From Craterostigma plantagineum (lineage: Eukaryota > Streptophyta > Magnoliopsida > Lamiales > Linderniaceae): a DNA stretch of 64,000 nt. The stretch covers positions 26,328,501 to 26,392,500 of the forward strand of contig JAPQWV010000002.1 of assembly GCA_027422505.1 (NCBI GenBank). The letters are read 5' to 3'. The position numbers and the translations under genes are program-made. Below, in pieces: positions 49,201 to 61,848 of this stretch. The notes beneath the pieces were generated by a model, which saw only the letters and a list, made by a program, of their open reading frames with translations, was not told where the DNA came from and ran no database searches. The number at the start of each line of letters is the position of its first letter. Position 1 is the first letter of the stretch.

Positions 49201-51565
49201 GCACCCGATATAGCATTCAGTTTGTCATCTATTTTCCATGATTTTTACTGTATAAAATACTGGAAATTTATGATATATCATATCAATTTTTATTACTAGT
49301 TCTTGCACTTTGTCACCAAGTAGTATTCAAGTCAATGTAAGATGAAGGAATCTTCTAACCGTGGTCCAATCTGTTGATCGATGTCAGTGCATTGGTAGGT
49401 CTCTTTTTCCCTGCTGTGACGGGGATCATGGCTGGTACAAATCGGTCTGCGTCGCTCAAGGACACTCAACGATCCATTCCCATTGGGACTTTAGCGGCAA
49501 CTGTAACAACATCTGGCTTATACGTGGTTTCTGTCCTGTTATTTGGAGCTCTGGCCACCAGGGAGAAACTTTTGACTGACAGGTCTTCCATGTCATTCCC
49601 TTTAGTTATTGTTGATTGCTTCTCCCATTAAAAACCTAGAAGTGTCTGAGTATAACCGTAATGTTTGGGCCAAGGCTCAAGTTAACTTTTCCTACAATTC
49701 GATCAAGTTTGCTCATGTAGGCTCGTCGCTCACTTGCAGGTTACTTACAGCTACTGTCGCTTGGCCTTTCCCTGCTATTATATATCTTGGAATTATCCTC
49801 TCGACCTTGGGTGCAGCTCTACAGAGTCTGACTGGTGCACCCCGTCTTCTTGCAGCCATAGCGAATGATGAAATTCTACCCGTTCTAAACTACTTTAAAG
49901 TGGTTGATGGGGGTGAGCCTCACATTGCCACTCTGTTCACGGCCTTCCTCTGTATTGCATGTGTCGTCATCGGAAATTTGGACCTTATCACCCCTACGGT
50001 CACAATGTTCTACCTTTTGTGCTATGCCGGCGTCAACTTGTCCTGCTTTCTGTTGGATCTATTAGATGCTCCCAGCTGGCGACCACGGTGGAAATTTCAC
50101 CACTGGAGTCTCTCCCTTCTCGGAGCATCAGTTTGTATAGGTTGGTTTCTTTCGTAGGTTATGATCTTCTGTGTATGCTATTCTGCACGTACATGTACTT
50201 TTTTAGCTGTTCCTTTTTTTTACTTTGCAGTTATCATGTTTCTGATATCTTGGGCATTCACGGTTGTTTCTCTAGCCCTTGCTACCCTTATATATTACTA
50301 TGTGAGCTTGAAGGGAAAGGCAGGTGACTGGGGAGACGGTTTTAAGAGTGCTTATTTCCAACTCGCCCTTCGTAGTCTCCGATCTTTAGGAGGTTTGTAC
50401 ACCATTAAATCTGTGAAGTACCTAGCATTCGACTTTCTCAAGTCAATCTACTACCACTGCAATTAAGCACCGAAATCCTGAAAACTGTTGTGTGTATATT
50501 TCAGCAAGCCAAGTACACCCCAAGAACTGGTACCCAATCCCCCTCGTATTCTGCCGACCATGGGGCAAACTACCAGAGAACGTCCCATGCCACCCAAAGC
50601 TCGCAGACTTTGCCAACTGCATGAAGAAGAAAGGCCGAGGAATGTCCATATTCGTCTCCATCATGGACGGAGACTACCACGAGCTCGCCGAGGACGCAAA
50701 GGCCGCCAGCCGAGCCCTCAACACGTACATCGACTACAAACGCTGCGAAGGCGTCGGAGAAATCATCGTCGCCCCAACCATGTCCGAAGGCTTCAGAGGA
50801 ATCGTCCAGACGATGGGCCTCGGAAACCTCAAGCCCAACATCGTCGTGATGAGGTACCCCGAGATATGGCGAAGGGAGAATCTGACCGAAATACCCTCGA
50901 CCTTCGTGGGGATCATAAACGACTGCATCGTGGCCAACAAAGCCGTGGTCATAGTAAAGGGCCTCGACGAGTGGCCGAACGAGTATCAGAGGCAGTACGG
51001 TACTATAGATTTGTATTGGATAGTGAGGGACGGCGGCTTAATGCTCCTTTTGTCTCAGCTATTGCTCACCAAGGACAGCTTTGAAAGCTGTAAGATTCAG
51101 GTTTTCTGCATAGCCGAGGAAGATTCTGATGCTGAGGAGCTGAAGGCTGATGTGAAGAAGTTTTTGTACGATCTTCGTATGCAGGCCGAGGTGATTGTGC
51201 TGTCGATGAAGTCGTGGGATGCTCAGACCGAGCAGCAAGACGAGTCGGTCGAGGCGTTTAAGGGGGCTCGGGAAAGGATTGCTGAGTACTTGGGCGAGAT
51301 GAAGGACAAGGATGGGACGGGCGAGGGTTTGACGATGGCTGATGAGGGGAAGGTGGAGAAGTTTTTGTACACGACGTTGAAGCTCAACTCTACGATACTA
51401 AAGTACTCGAGGATGGCTGCCGTGGTGCTCGTGAGCCTTCCTCCGCCGCCTTTGGACCACCCGGCGTATTTTTACATGGAGTATATGGATTTGTTGGTGG
51501 AGAATGTGCCCAGGCTATTGATTGTACGAGGTTATAGGAGGGATGTTGTCACCTTGTTTACTTAG
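46270..51565 (+). CDS. CCC1: Cation-chloride cotransporter 1 (KCC/SLC12 family)
   Basis: Thirteen exons keep frame: 46270-46457, 46920-47069, 47271-47355, 47699-47790, 48024-48138, 48280-48380, 48457-48518, 48724-48954, 49081-49195, 49388-49582, 49740-50140, 50231-50392 and 50505-51565. They give about 985 residues, as in Arabidopsis CCC1 (975). The acidic N-terminus has [15 protein letters not shown] and [17 protein letters not shown]. The 12-helix amino-acid-permease/SLC12 core shows [68 protein letters not shown] and [19 protein letters not shown]. The large cytosolic C-terminus has [17 protein letters not shown] and [19 protein letters not shown]. It couples K+/Na+ with Cl- in the Golgi/TGN endomembranes. 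Splice sites are canonical and no lesion is visible. Confidence 0.97.
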
Positions 51566-51987
51566 TTATACAACTCTTGTCTTTCTTTTTTTTTTCCTTT
51601 CTCCAGTGAAATTCATGCAATTTGATCATAGTATTCTTTGCACCGAACTGTTGTCGAGAAAAAATTTTGTATTGTTGGAAATGTTTGCTTTTTCTTTTTC
51701 CTTCATCTAAATACGTAATTTATTTCTATAATATGTTTGGTCATGTCCATCCTATGGTGAATTGGAAGACCTACCTTATAGTAGGGATTAGTTAAGTATG
51801 GACCGACTGAGAAATAGATAAAAATGTTAACTTATAATATTAATATTAGTCCAATCTCGTAACATGCATATGTAAATTATGGTCCTTGACAGCGTAAACG
51901 CCTTACTCAAAACTGAATTTTGTGTTCTTTTTGTTTTGTCAAGAACCGAAATCAGAAACAAAACTTGATGTTGGAGCATATATCACA

Positions 51988-54383
51988 TCACAGAAGCTCC
52001 AAAGGATGAATAGCAACTCCGTTTCTAGCATCGGAGACATGTGCCCACCTTCCTAGCCGAGGCTCCTAAAACGATAAGATACTTCTCAATGACATATTCA
52101 CTACTTCACAATCCACGGGAACACAAGGAAATCGAAAAAAAATTGGTTACCTGTCCAACCCCAGCAATCACGAATTTTGCAGATTTAGCGAATGCGAGGG
52201 AGTTGATGAATCCAACCTGTTTAAAGTTGTACGAGGTTTAGGCCATTGAAACTTGAAAGTAACCAAGCTAAACTCATGGAAAAGTATCGAGAAATAGAGC
52301 TCTGTTGTGCTACATATGAATCCAATGAAAGAGTAAGAGCTTCTTCTAATTTATCGAATAACTACAGAAAAAAAAGCAGAGTTTGTGTGTCAGACAACAC
52401 TTTAGATGGGTCGTAATGCTCACCAGTGGTAGTTCAAAAAGCGAACGGAGGCCTTTGGATTCATTCTCAATCGCCCAAAGTCGCACAAAACCATTTCCAG
52501 CCCCCGACGCGGCCAAATCACTGTTCATACATACTGCAACTGAGCTGACCCAAGAAACTGCAGAGACATGTCTCTTTGTTTCTCCATTATTGTTCTCTGT
52601 AGAATTAACCACGGAAAAAAAATTAGGCACCCTAAGGTAAAGACAAACAGTCAGGCACCAAGCTGAGGTGTTTACCTATGTGTCCATTGGGCAATCCATC
52701 ACGATTAGTATTATCTTCAAGCTTGGCCCCGCCATAAGAGGGATGAGCATCTTGTGTGTCGATAGGCTTATTGCTTGTCACGCTCCACCGGGCAATGGTT
52801 CCATCATCCGAGCCCGACAAGAATTCATCATTGTTAATAAAGCAACAGCTTTCGAATGAAAACTTCCGAGAACGAAACACCACGTGCGACTCCTCTGGAA
52901 CCTGCATTGCAATTCATAAATATACATGACAAAGAAGAAGTTAGCAAAGCAGAACAAGAAGATAGACCTAGCAACATAGAGAGACAAGTTTATCATAGAC
53001 GAGTAGAGCAAGAAAAAGATCTCAAAGAATGCCTAGTAAAATCGACATTTGATAATTTTATATGTAAGATGAGTACGATGATAAACAAGCATAATGTGAC
53101 CTTGCTTTTGTAATTACCTTCCACAGATGCATTGTCCGATCACGTCCAACAGTCAGCACGCGCTCCTTCCTGAGGCTGTCTATTGTCAAAACATCACTTT
53201 GGTGACCGAATAAAGTATTTATAAAAGTCCTATCTTCTGCATTCCAAATCTTGATGGAACGATCAAATGAACCAGAAAAAAGCTCTGCAGTCCCTTGTCT
53301 GAATGTTAAGCACGAGACTGGACCTTTATGTCCTACAAATGCCTATACAGAAGTCAAAATTAATTGGCATTCCAAAAGGCAAGAAAAAAGGAAAGAAAAA
53401 TAAATATCATTTCGACTGTGGCATACATGAATATGCTCGCGGGTTCGGACATCCCACAAATGAATGTGGCGATCTAAGCCACCACTGGCCATATAACGAC
53501 CGTCTGAACTAACAGCCAATGCAAGAACATGTTTACTATGTTTAGTAGCTCGGCCTTGTGGGTCCTTGACATTACGAGACTTCAACACTAACTCACTTGG
53601 CCACTTATACTTCTCTGCTTTCCCACTTTCAACATCCCAATGCACAACCATTCCATCCTTTGAAGCCGAAAACCCTCTTGAATCGTCTTCGGAGAGAGCC
53701 ACAGCAGTTACACTCTGCCTATGCTTCACTAAATACCTGAACCCTCCACTAGTTGCTGGTTCTTGTACCCTTGTGTATGGAAAACGAAAATTAAACTAAC
53801 TCGAAGCACATGTAATGAACTCAAATGCGATGAAGTACCAATTTGAGCAGCAAAATCAATTTTTGACAAGCAATAATGGCGGAAAATGGCCTATAAGACA
53901 AACTTTCTTAGGAAAAAAAGCTACTCAAGTGATTTCATTTTTCAGTTACCTTGAAGCAAGGGCTCTTCGTACACGACCGCTCGCTTCAAGCTGCTCCTGC
54001 TGCAAAATCTTCGCAATAAGCGAATCTTTTTCGCCTTGTCTATCCCTTCTCGCCTCATCATCATCGTCTTCAACTTCCCCAGCTTCCTCATCGTCCGCGT
54101 GCTTTTTCCGAAGCTTATTCAAAAACTCATCCACCAAACGCTTCTTCTTTTCGCCGGTCGTCTCTTCTAGCTCCTCTTCATCCTGAATCTCATCATTTCC
54201 ATCCCGCGGACCACCTCCGTCTTCGTCGTCGCTGCTCACGATTTCCTCGTCAAGCGCACGGCGCCGTTTCTTATTATCGCCGCCTTCGAAAAACAAGTCC
54301 TTGTCATTTGAGGAGAACCTCTTCTTGCTTTTCTTCCCATGTGAAGCAGATTGGTTCTTCTTATTTGGGTTCTTGCCTACCAT
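51988..54383 (-). CDS. RRP9: U3 snoRNP-interacting WD40 protein, RRP9/U3-55K
   Basis: Seven exons keep frame: 54383-53950, 53769-53427, 53342-53118, 52901-52676, 52596-52424, 52216-52151 and 52065-51988. They give about 514 residues. The N-terminus is basic then acidic (GKKSKKRF; EDDDDEARRDRQ), with LNKLRKKHADDEE. WD40 repeats follow: VTAVALSEDDSRGFSASKDG, VLALAVSSDGRYMASGGLDR, FSGSFDRSIKIWNAEDRTF, DEFLSGSDDGTIARWSV and AASGAGNGFVRLWAIE. The C-terminus EPRLGRWAHVSDARNGVAIH is the RRP9 signature. The protein binds the U3 snoRNA B/C motif in the nucleolus for 18S rRNA processing. It converges with the CCC gene (422 bp between stops) and diverges from the AGD12-like gene. Confidence 0.94.
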
Positions 54384-55055
54384 TTTCCTTCCCTCGGATC
54401 TCTTACACCGTCAGGTACGATTGCGGCGGTTCGGTCTGCGGTATTGTTCGGCGACAGCACGGCGGTCGAGTTGTCGGAAGTTTGGGGTTTAAATTGAGAA
54501 CTGAGGAGGGTTTTTGTTTGACCTTCCATTCCTTACCTAAGAAGTTCGGCCCATTATATTGGGCCTAAAAAACAAAATATGACGTCATAAATCAATAATA
54601 AAACGGTTATTATGTTCGTTAATACCTGGATTAGATAAAACGACCTTGTTTATTCACCAATATTACACATCAAACGACACAAGCTTCTCTCATAACAGTT
54701 CCCTAATCTCGATTCTGGGTACCAATTGAGCTGCACGATTTCCCTTCATGTAATGAAAAGGTAAAATTTATTTACATCCCGCTATTAATTTCACTCAGAT
54801 CTGTTTACAAGTTTTTGACATGCATCCGTTTGAATTTGATGGTCATGATTATTTTCTTCCATCTGTTTGATGAAATGTCTTGGTACCTTGATATGGTTTC
54901 GTTTCTTCCCTTATGACAAAATCTTTTCAATTCGTTGTTGGGATCTTCGTATCATGTCACTGTGAGACCCTACCCTATCGCTTGAAAAGAATGTTTCTTT
55001 AGCTTCGAAACCGCAGGTTGATAACGATAGAAGTTGAACAAAACCAACAGCAGTG
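54384..55055. promoter_or_regulatory. Divergent promoter region between RRP9 and the AGD12-like gene, with site II motifs
   Basis: 672 bp separate two outward-facing start codons. Inverted site II motifs GGCCCA (54548-54553) and TGGGCC (54560-54565) lie about 165-180 bp upstream of the RRP9 start. Such motifs are enriched in promoters of ribosome-biogenesis genes. No ORF is supported. Confidence 0.6.
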
Positions 55056-56770
55056 ATGAGCCATTACCAATCTGGCGCTGCAAGACAAGTTTCAGGTGTG
55101 ACTTTTATGATTGTTTCGATCTTATAGTGTCTCAGGTGTAGCTCAACAAATCGTAATTGATCGTCATCCACGTTATTAACAGAACAAGATGTTAATTTGA
55201 TCTTGAGTTTTTAAATGGGTACCTTTGAATCCCTTGACTTGTCTGTGTAGGCAAAAGAAGATTGAATAGTCTTCTGTTACAGAGCGATAACCGTGCTTGT
55301 GCAGATTGTGGCGCTCCCGACCCAAAATGGGCGTGCGTTTCACTCCTTCCCTTTTCAGCTAATATTTGACTATCGATTTTTTCATAGGCGAGCTTTTTTT
55401 TTATCCACTTACAGGTCGGCGAATATCGGAGTATTCATATGCTTGAAGTGCTCTAATGCACACAGAAGCCTTGGCGCACACGTGTCAAAGGTGTTATTTT
55501 TTTCACAATTTTCCTTCCGAAAATGTTGATTCAACCGTATGTCCCATTTTCAGGTATTGTCCATCACGCTCGACGAATGGTCCGAAGAAGATGTAGAAGC
55601 AATGATCGAGGTTGGCGGGAATTCATCTGCGAATTCCATTTACGAGGCTTATATTCCCGAATCTGTTGCAAAGCCAGGGCCAGTTTCGAGCAGCGAAGCC
55701 CGTCTGAAATATGTCAGGCGAGTGGCAACGCTGATTATATTCAAGACTTTAGTTTGAACTTCATTTTGATACAATACAATATAGACCTTTCGGTTCTGCT
55801 TTCGTTAGGTCGAAATACGAGCTACAAGAATTTCTGAAACCGAGCCTTCGAATCCAATCGAATAAAGCCAGTAACGACCATACGGATATCATTAGGAGTT
55901 CGAGCTCGAGCTCCACGCAGAGACCAGTACGTTTTCTACTTGTTACCGTTTGTTATATACATTTCGACCGATCAAGCATTGAAAGAAATTACTCAGCAGC
56001 TTATTATTACCAACCCAAATCTGTTGATCATTCACAGGCAAGCACGTCGGAGTCTGAGTTTATTGGGATGTTAAAGATTAAAGTGCTGAAAGGCACAAAC
56101 TTGGCCGTTCGAGACATGCTTTCGAGTGATCCATATGTCATCTTAACTCTTGGAAAACAGGTAATAGCTCCTCATACTCTTATAAATTGTCGGATCTTCT
56201 AACACAAATCCCATATTAATGTTTCTAGTTTTGATCGCGAATTAACATCTCTTCTCCTTCTTCTTACATAATATGTCCCTGCTATATAGAAAGTCCAAAC
56301 TGCAGTGGTAAACAGCAATTTAAACCCCGTATGGAACGAGGAGTTGACGCTCTCCATCCCACAAGATTACAGCTCCATCAAACTGGTAACTCTTATTGAA
56401 CCTTGTATGTATTTTATTCATGGCTGAACAGAGCTTCAAAAAAAGTTGTTCTAATGGCAACTTACGAATGAAAACAACTCTCAACCAGGAAGTCTATGAT
56501 CACGACATGTTCTCAGCCGACGACATCATGGGCCAGGCGGAGATAGACATCCAGCCCATGATAACCTCCGCCATGGCCTTCGGCGACCCTAAGATGTTCG
56601 GCGATATGCAGATAGGGAAATGGCTGAAATCTTATGACAACCCTCTGATAGAAGACAGCACAGTGAACATCGTCGATGGAAAGGTGAGGCAAGAGCTTTG
56701 GCTGAGGCTACAGAACGTTGAGTCAGGCGAAGTAGAGCTTGAACTCGAATGGACGCCAAACGGTACATGA
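55056..56770 (+). CDS. AGD12-like: ArfGAP domain and C2 domain protein, AGD12-like
   Basis: Eight exons keep frame: 55056-55095, 55251-55332, 55415-55490, 55554-55717, 55809-55926, 56038-56160, 56290-56385 and 56489-56770. They give about 326 residues (Arabidopsis AGD12 about 337). The ArfGAP zinc finger has spacing C30-X2-C33-X16-C50-X2-C53, with R58 in the HRSLG motif as the likely arginine finger. The C-terminal C2 domain (from about residue 160) has FIGMLKIKVLKGTNLAVRDM, SSDPYVILTLGKQ and VYDHDMFSADDIMG, with Asp residues suited to Ca2+ binding. Members stimulate GTP hydrolysis by ARF GTPases and bind PI-3-P membranes. The intron after 55717 has a GC donor (AG/GCGAGT). The other introns are canonical. 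Confidence 0.93.
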
Positions 56771-58249
56771 AAATTTCTTACATGGTCGACAACGCATCAT
56801 CATCGTTCGTACACGCTAAAGAGATGCCTGTGCTGTGTATAAAGAAACAACAAAAATATACGTCATGTCATATGTATGGTTTTGGTTTTGTTTGTACACT
56901 GAATATTATGTTTTTTGGAGACAAAAGGTGAATGAGTAGTCCACATTTCAAGGACGACAATAGTTAGGACCTCAAGCAAGTACAGTGTATTAGTACCATG
57001 TGAGATTTGACTGCTCGGAAAAGATGTAATACACTCTTGCCAAAATATATAACCCCCCGTGTTAGTTACCTTGTAACTTGATTTCATCTTCTTTACTGTA
57101 CTGTTTTCTTCTTCTGATGGACTCTTACTCTTATAACAAAAAACAAAACGTTATTCTTGCCAAAACAAGACATGTCTATGGAGATGGGATCGATGGACAT
57201 GGGCGATCGACGTGACATAAAAGAATATTATAAAAGGATAGATACGATCTTGCATGATCTCCTTCTATATAATATGTATATATGTCTTGTCAAAATTGCA
57301 AATTGCGTGCAATATGCCAACATAAGTTCTATGTCTTTCGAGTCCGAAAAATATCTAATCATCGAGAGTTTGTCCGAGTCCTGATGAGAAATGGTTCAAA
57401 TATGTAAGTTAAATAGTTCATCATAGCAGCGTATATCTAGTATAAAATTGAATAGTGCCCGATTTGATTTGACAATCTTTTTTCCACTATTATGCATATT
57501 ACTGTTGATTTAGACTGGACCCATGATGATTTTTTGATCAAATTAGCTCGTTACATATTATTAGAACTGCCTCTTCGAACACATTGACTTTCTTTATATG
57601 ATGTCTAAAGTCTCAACAGCAGCAGGTGGAATGCCTATGAATGTTCGACCAGCAGTTGTATTAGTGGTTCATGAAACATCATCCTTAATTACTTACCACA
57701 TTTTTATATATTGTCATGATCTAGGTCACACTTACTATATTGTATTTGTAATAAACAAACCCTAATGACTTCCCATTTACAGAAAACACAGCCATTTGAG
57801 GGTCTGTTAAAGAAAAAAACAAATACGTATTTCCTTCTGATGCAACAACACGAGAGTAATGTCACTGCAAGCAAACGTACCACCAAAGTTGGCCTTATTC
57901 AAAAGAAAATAATTTAAATATAACGAAAAATTTAGAAGAAAAAAGAAGAAAGTAGTAAATGATAGGACACATTGAAGTGATGTGCGAACTGTCATCACGT
58001 CTCTTCTAGACTGAGTGCGAGGGACCCCCACGCTCCATTTTCTCTCCTGCATTGAAAACAAATGTCTCTCATGTCCTTCCTTCTTTAATTCCACCCTTTA
58101 TTTAATCTGCAGATGTACCATATATCTCATGGCTGAGTTCGTATGCTAAAGTAATCATTCAAAACCCTAATTCTAACACCGTCTTTGCTCTTCTTCCTGG
58201 TAACAATAAGGTTGTTGCCATAGGGAAAGATACACAGAAACTTCAGTTA
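56771..58249. other. Intergenic, AT-rich, no gene seen
   Basis: Between the AGD12-like stop and the LSH start I see the 3' flank of the former and AT-rich sequence. Short frames such as that at 57,157 lack family resemblance and codon evidence. The last 120 bp before 58250 are probable 5' UTR of the LSH gene. Confidence 0.5.
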
Positions 58250-58885
58250 ATGATGATGAAGCAATCGAATAATATGTTGTCTATTGATCAAGAAATCGCC
58301 CTACACTGCAGCGCCATGATTAGCTCTAGCATCCCAGTGAGTCCCACATCGGAGAACAACAACCACCATAACACCGCCGCCGCCGCATCATCGAACAAAC
58401 CGCCGTCGTCGTGCCACGTCAGCAGGTACGAGTCGCAGAAGCGCCGGGACTGGAACACGTTCGGGCAATACCTGAAGAACCACAAGCCGCCGCTGCAGCT
58501 CTCTCGTTGCAGCGGCGCTCACATACTTGAGTTCCTCAGATACCTTGACCAGTTCGGAAAGACTAAGGTTCACTGCCCGAGCTGCCCGTTCTTCGGACAT
58601 CCTCAGCCGCCCGCCCCATGTCCCTGCCCGCTGCGGCAGGCGTGGGGCAGCCTCGACGCCCTAGTGGGCAGGCTGAGAGCGGCGTTCGAGGAGAACGGTG
58701 GGACGCCGGAGATGAATCCGTTCGGCGCTCGAGCCGTTAGGCTGTACCTTAGGGAGGTGAGGGACACGCAGGCGAGGGCGCGTGGGATTGCCTACGACAA
58801 GAAGAAGAGGAAGAATAGTAGCAGCAGCAAGGGAGGAGCTAATAACAATGTCTTGAATCATCATCATCATCAGAACCATTGCTAG
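58250..58885 (+). CDS. LSH: ALOG-domain protein, LIGHT-DEPENDENT SHORT HYPOCOTYLS type
   Basis: Intronless, 211 codons. The ALOG domain spans residues about 57-185: [56 protein letters not shown] and [17 protein letters not shown]. It contains the zinc-ribbon-like insert with Cys at 109, 112, 124 and 126 (HCPSC ... CPCP), then the nuclear signal KKKRK (184-188). The Ser/Ala-rich N-terminus and poly-His tail vary among members. ALOG proteins come from a tyrosine-recombinase-like DNA-binding fold and act as nuclear regulators in shoot boundaries. The subtype (LSH3/4-like) is not certain. The start at the first of three ATGs is arbitrary within MMM. Confidence 0.95.
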   Translation: MMMKQSNNMLSIDQEIALHCSAMISSSIPVSPTSENNNHHNTAAAASSNKPPSSCHVSRYESQKRRDWNTFGQYLKNHKPPLQLSRCSGAHILEFLRYLDQFGKTKVHCPSCPFFGHPQPPAPCPCPLRQAWGSLDALVGRLRAAFEENGGTPEMNPFGARAVRLYLREVRDTQARARGIAYDKKKRKNSSSSKGGANNNVLNHHHHQNHC

Positions 58886-59397
58886 GGCTAATCGTGATTA
58901 TCGATCATATATAATTAGACATAAACTACTCTCTCGTATGATCGTAGCATAAATGCGTAATATTTTTGCTGTTGTGTTGTATTATTATAGGCTTAGGTTT
59001 CGTTTGACCGAGGTAGAATTTTGAAGTTGATTCGTTTTGAACAATTTCTAAATGTAAGATGGATCGCAAGTTGACTTTTTTTTTTGTTTCTTTCCATCAT
59101 GGGTCGGATCATATTCTCATGCGCATTAATTGCAATGGCCCATTCAACCATTATATATCGAGATTAATGCTGTTTATTTTTCACGCCGATTCAGTCATGC
59201 ATGATCTTATCTCTTCTACCCTAGAGTGTGTTGTTATGCTGCTTATCGTTCAAGTTATCAATAAGAAACCCTAATCAATCATCTTTCCTACTCTTTTCTA
59301 GAGCTTGTTTCGAGCTGTCTGCAAATGTTGAGAGAATAAAATGAAGACGCTTTCTATCTTTCTTATTCGCTTTCGTCGTTGTTAATTGTAATAAAAT

Positions 59398-59441
<44 letters not shown>

Positions 59442-59610
59442 GTACAATTTGCCTAAAGGCCCCAATAAAAATTTGCATATTGGATTAAGCCCAATAAAAC
59501 GCTGATAGTCAATCCGAACGTGTCTTGATTTACTAATATTTGGTCAGCAATGCAATGACGTGCCATTTTAGCAGTTGGAAGAACAAAAAAATCCAGCCGA
59601 AGCTGAGGCT
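58886..59610. other. Intergenic with a (GA)n microsatellite
   Basis: LSH 3' flank and the upstream region of the HAD-like gene. A GA run of 19 units occupies 59401-59438. TTGGATTAAGCCCAATAAAA (59,480-59,500) and the region to 59,610 could serve as promoter of the HAD-like gene. No ORF is supported. Confidence 0.5.
59401..59438. repeat. (GA)19 microsatellite
   Basis: Nineteen GA units in a row, about 170 bp before the HAD-like start codon. GA runs are bound by plant BPC (GAGA-binding) proteins in many promoters; binding here is inferred. Confidence 0.9.
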
Positions 59611-61848
59611 ATGGGCACTACTGCTGCTTCTTCACCATCATACACACTATGCTTCAGCAGCGCAGCTCCAAGATTCAAGCAGAATAATCGAAACATTTAC
59701 CTGAAGCTGAAGCGCATATGCTGTTCCAACTATGCGCTAGCTTCTTCAAGAATATGCTGTTACTCAACTTTTGGCAAGAAGAATCTTCAAAACTGTAATG
59801 ATTTAATCACTTGCAGTGCCTCGTCGGATTCATCAACAAATATCGATATGTCCCATAAGTTCTCTGTTCTTCTTGAAGTCGAAGGGTTTGAATTCTTTTT
59901 TTTTTTTCTTATTGAAGCTGAAAATTTTGGAAATCTCTTGAATTGGAATCACATTGATATTTTTTTTTGCTTTTGCGTTGTTCAGGGTTTTAATGGATGT
60001 CTATCGCTTGTGTAATCGGGAAGCTTTTAACGCTGGTGAATCTATGCTATGAAAGCTGTTGTTTTTTTATCGAAGTTTCTTTTTTGTTTTTCTTGATTCT
60101 GATTGCATTTTCTGTTCAATCTCAGCATTTAAAAAGTTGGGGTTAGACTGTGCAAATTGGGCTGAACCTGTTTATGTGGATCTTGTAAGGTATCGAGATG
60201 ATCTCGATTTTTTTTCCATTCGATCGGTAAATGTACCTTGTTATCAGAATTATTGGAAAATGATAGATGGTTAATTTCATTCTTCATCCATTTCCATCCA
60301 TAACATCTATTTAGTTGAACCCCTTGTGGTGTTGAAGCCTAATTCTTCTCAGACAAGTACTTGCTCTCTTACTTCTTGATGCGCAGGAAAAGCGTTGGCG
60401 ACGAGGAAAGGATGTTAATTTTGTACTTCAACAGGGTGAGTTGCTCCATGTATGACTATCATATGTGTGTTTCTAAATACTTTTTTTTATGAAGCAATCC
60501 ATTCTGATCTATATAGATTATTCTTGTTGTAGATTGGTTGGCCAACTTCAGTTGCCACAAACGAAAAGGGAGCTTTCATGAAAAGTGTTCTTCGAGAGAA
60601 GGTAACTACATTGAGCTGTCAAATCACCATCCGTTGTTTTCTTCCGTTGAATCAATCTAAGAAAAACTTTGCCGATATAGCTGAAGGTAAATAATTGATA
60701 GTTAAATTGCTGGTCAATTGTCTGCAGAAGAATGCATTGGATGATCTTGTCAAGTCAAACACTTATAAATTAAGACCTGGTGCTGAAGAGTGAGTAATGG
60801 ATTCTGACTTCAGTATATTATCTGCCGTGTGTGAGAACATTTTGTTCCTTTTAACTTCTACTGTTGCTAGTTGAATCTTATTACCATTTTCATGATTCCC
60901 ACCTCAGATTTATCGATGATGCCTTGGATGAAGGCATGCCTGTTGTTATTGTAACTGCATACAGTTCTAGCGGAGAAAAGGTTGCGAGGTCTGTCTCTTA
61001 ACGCATTAATCAAGCTAGAAAGATTTTTGTAGTAAAATGCCAATTAGAAATTATTGATCTGAGATTCAGATCGATCGTTGAGAAGCTTGGAACTGAGAGG
61101 CTGTCAAAAATAAAAATTGTTGGAGATAATGAGGTGAGACAAAGCTTATACGGTCAACTTGTGTTCGGCGAAGGCGTATCTTCAAGTCTAGACGAACAGT
61201 TGGCCAAAGCTGTGAGCAAAGCAGGTAAGTAGTAGTCGTCTTCTTTGTGTTCTTTGATTTCTAATGTGCATTTACGCACAGTTAACGTTCAACTTCATAT
61301 GGCTAATACATCCTTCTTCTTCAGCTTCTGCTGAGAGACAAAGAATCGCCGAGGAGGTTGCTTCCATGCTGAAACTCAAAGTCGAACTTACCAACTATTC
61401 AAGTGAAAGGTTTCAACTTCCTGACATTCATTAATTTCAACCAACTCCCTGATTTTTTCTTTTTCCCTCAACAATTTTTGAACGTATCATCTCCTGGGAT
61501 TTGAACAGCTTGCAAAATATTATAGCTTCATTAAGGGCAGGTGCAGAATATGCCCAAGTGTCGGTTAACAGATGCGTCCTAATCACTGGTACCCAATCAG
61601 GGGTAGCCGCTGCTGAGCGCATCGACATGCCTTCTGTATTTCTTCGTAGCAGGTGAACCAAGTCCTCTTACCGTACCAACCTATAATAATTTTTAACTGT
61701 TATCTGTTCTTGATATTTGTTTTTGCATTTTAACGAATCATGAAGTTCGACGGCCAGAGCAGAGTTTCGCAATGCAATTGCTGTAATGGATGGATTTGGG
61801 GGTGCGGACTTGTCCATCCCTGTACTGAGAAAGAAGCTTTTCTCTTGA
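59611..61848 (+). CDS. Plastid HAD-superfamily-like protein (CbbY-like), with altered motif I
   Basis: Eleven exons keep frame: 59611-59885, 59986-60035, 60126-60189, 60387-60435, 60533-60601, 60728-60789, 60908-60988, 61070-61224, 61325-61409, 61509-61652 and 61746-61848. They give about 378 residues. The first 70 residues are rich in Ser, Ala, Asn and Lys, with few acidic residues, as in a chloroplast transit peptide. The HAD-like part shows LLEVEGVLMDVYR, FKKLGLDCANWAEPVY, MPVVIVTAYSSSGEKVA (motif II, Thr), and MDGFGGADLSI at the end. Motif I reads E-V-E-G-V instead of D-x-D-G, so the nucleophile Asp is absent (E89, E91). I believe related plant proteins share at least one of these changes. 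A phosphatase activity is therefore doubtful; the role is unknown. Confidence 0.85.

Noticed and set aside
50488..51084. Arg/Pro-rich frame overlapping the last CCC exon
   Set aside because: It is an alternate frame of the GC-rich coding exon; the CCC frame is the one that matches the family.
57157..57384. Frame of 75 codons between AGD12-like and LSH
   Set aside because: There is no TATA at a proper distance, no resemblance, and its composition matches the AT-rich surroundings.
58388..58600. Minus-strand frames opposite the LSH gene
   Set aside because: They arise from the GC-rich ALOG coding strand and have no family match.
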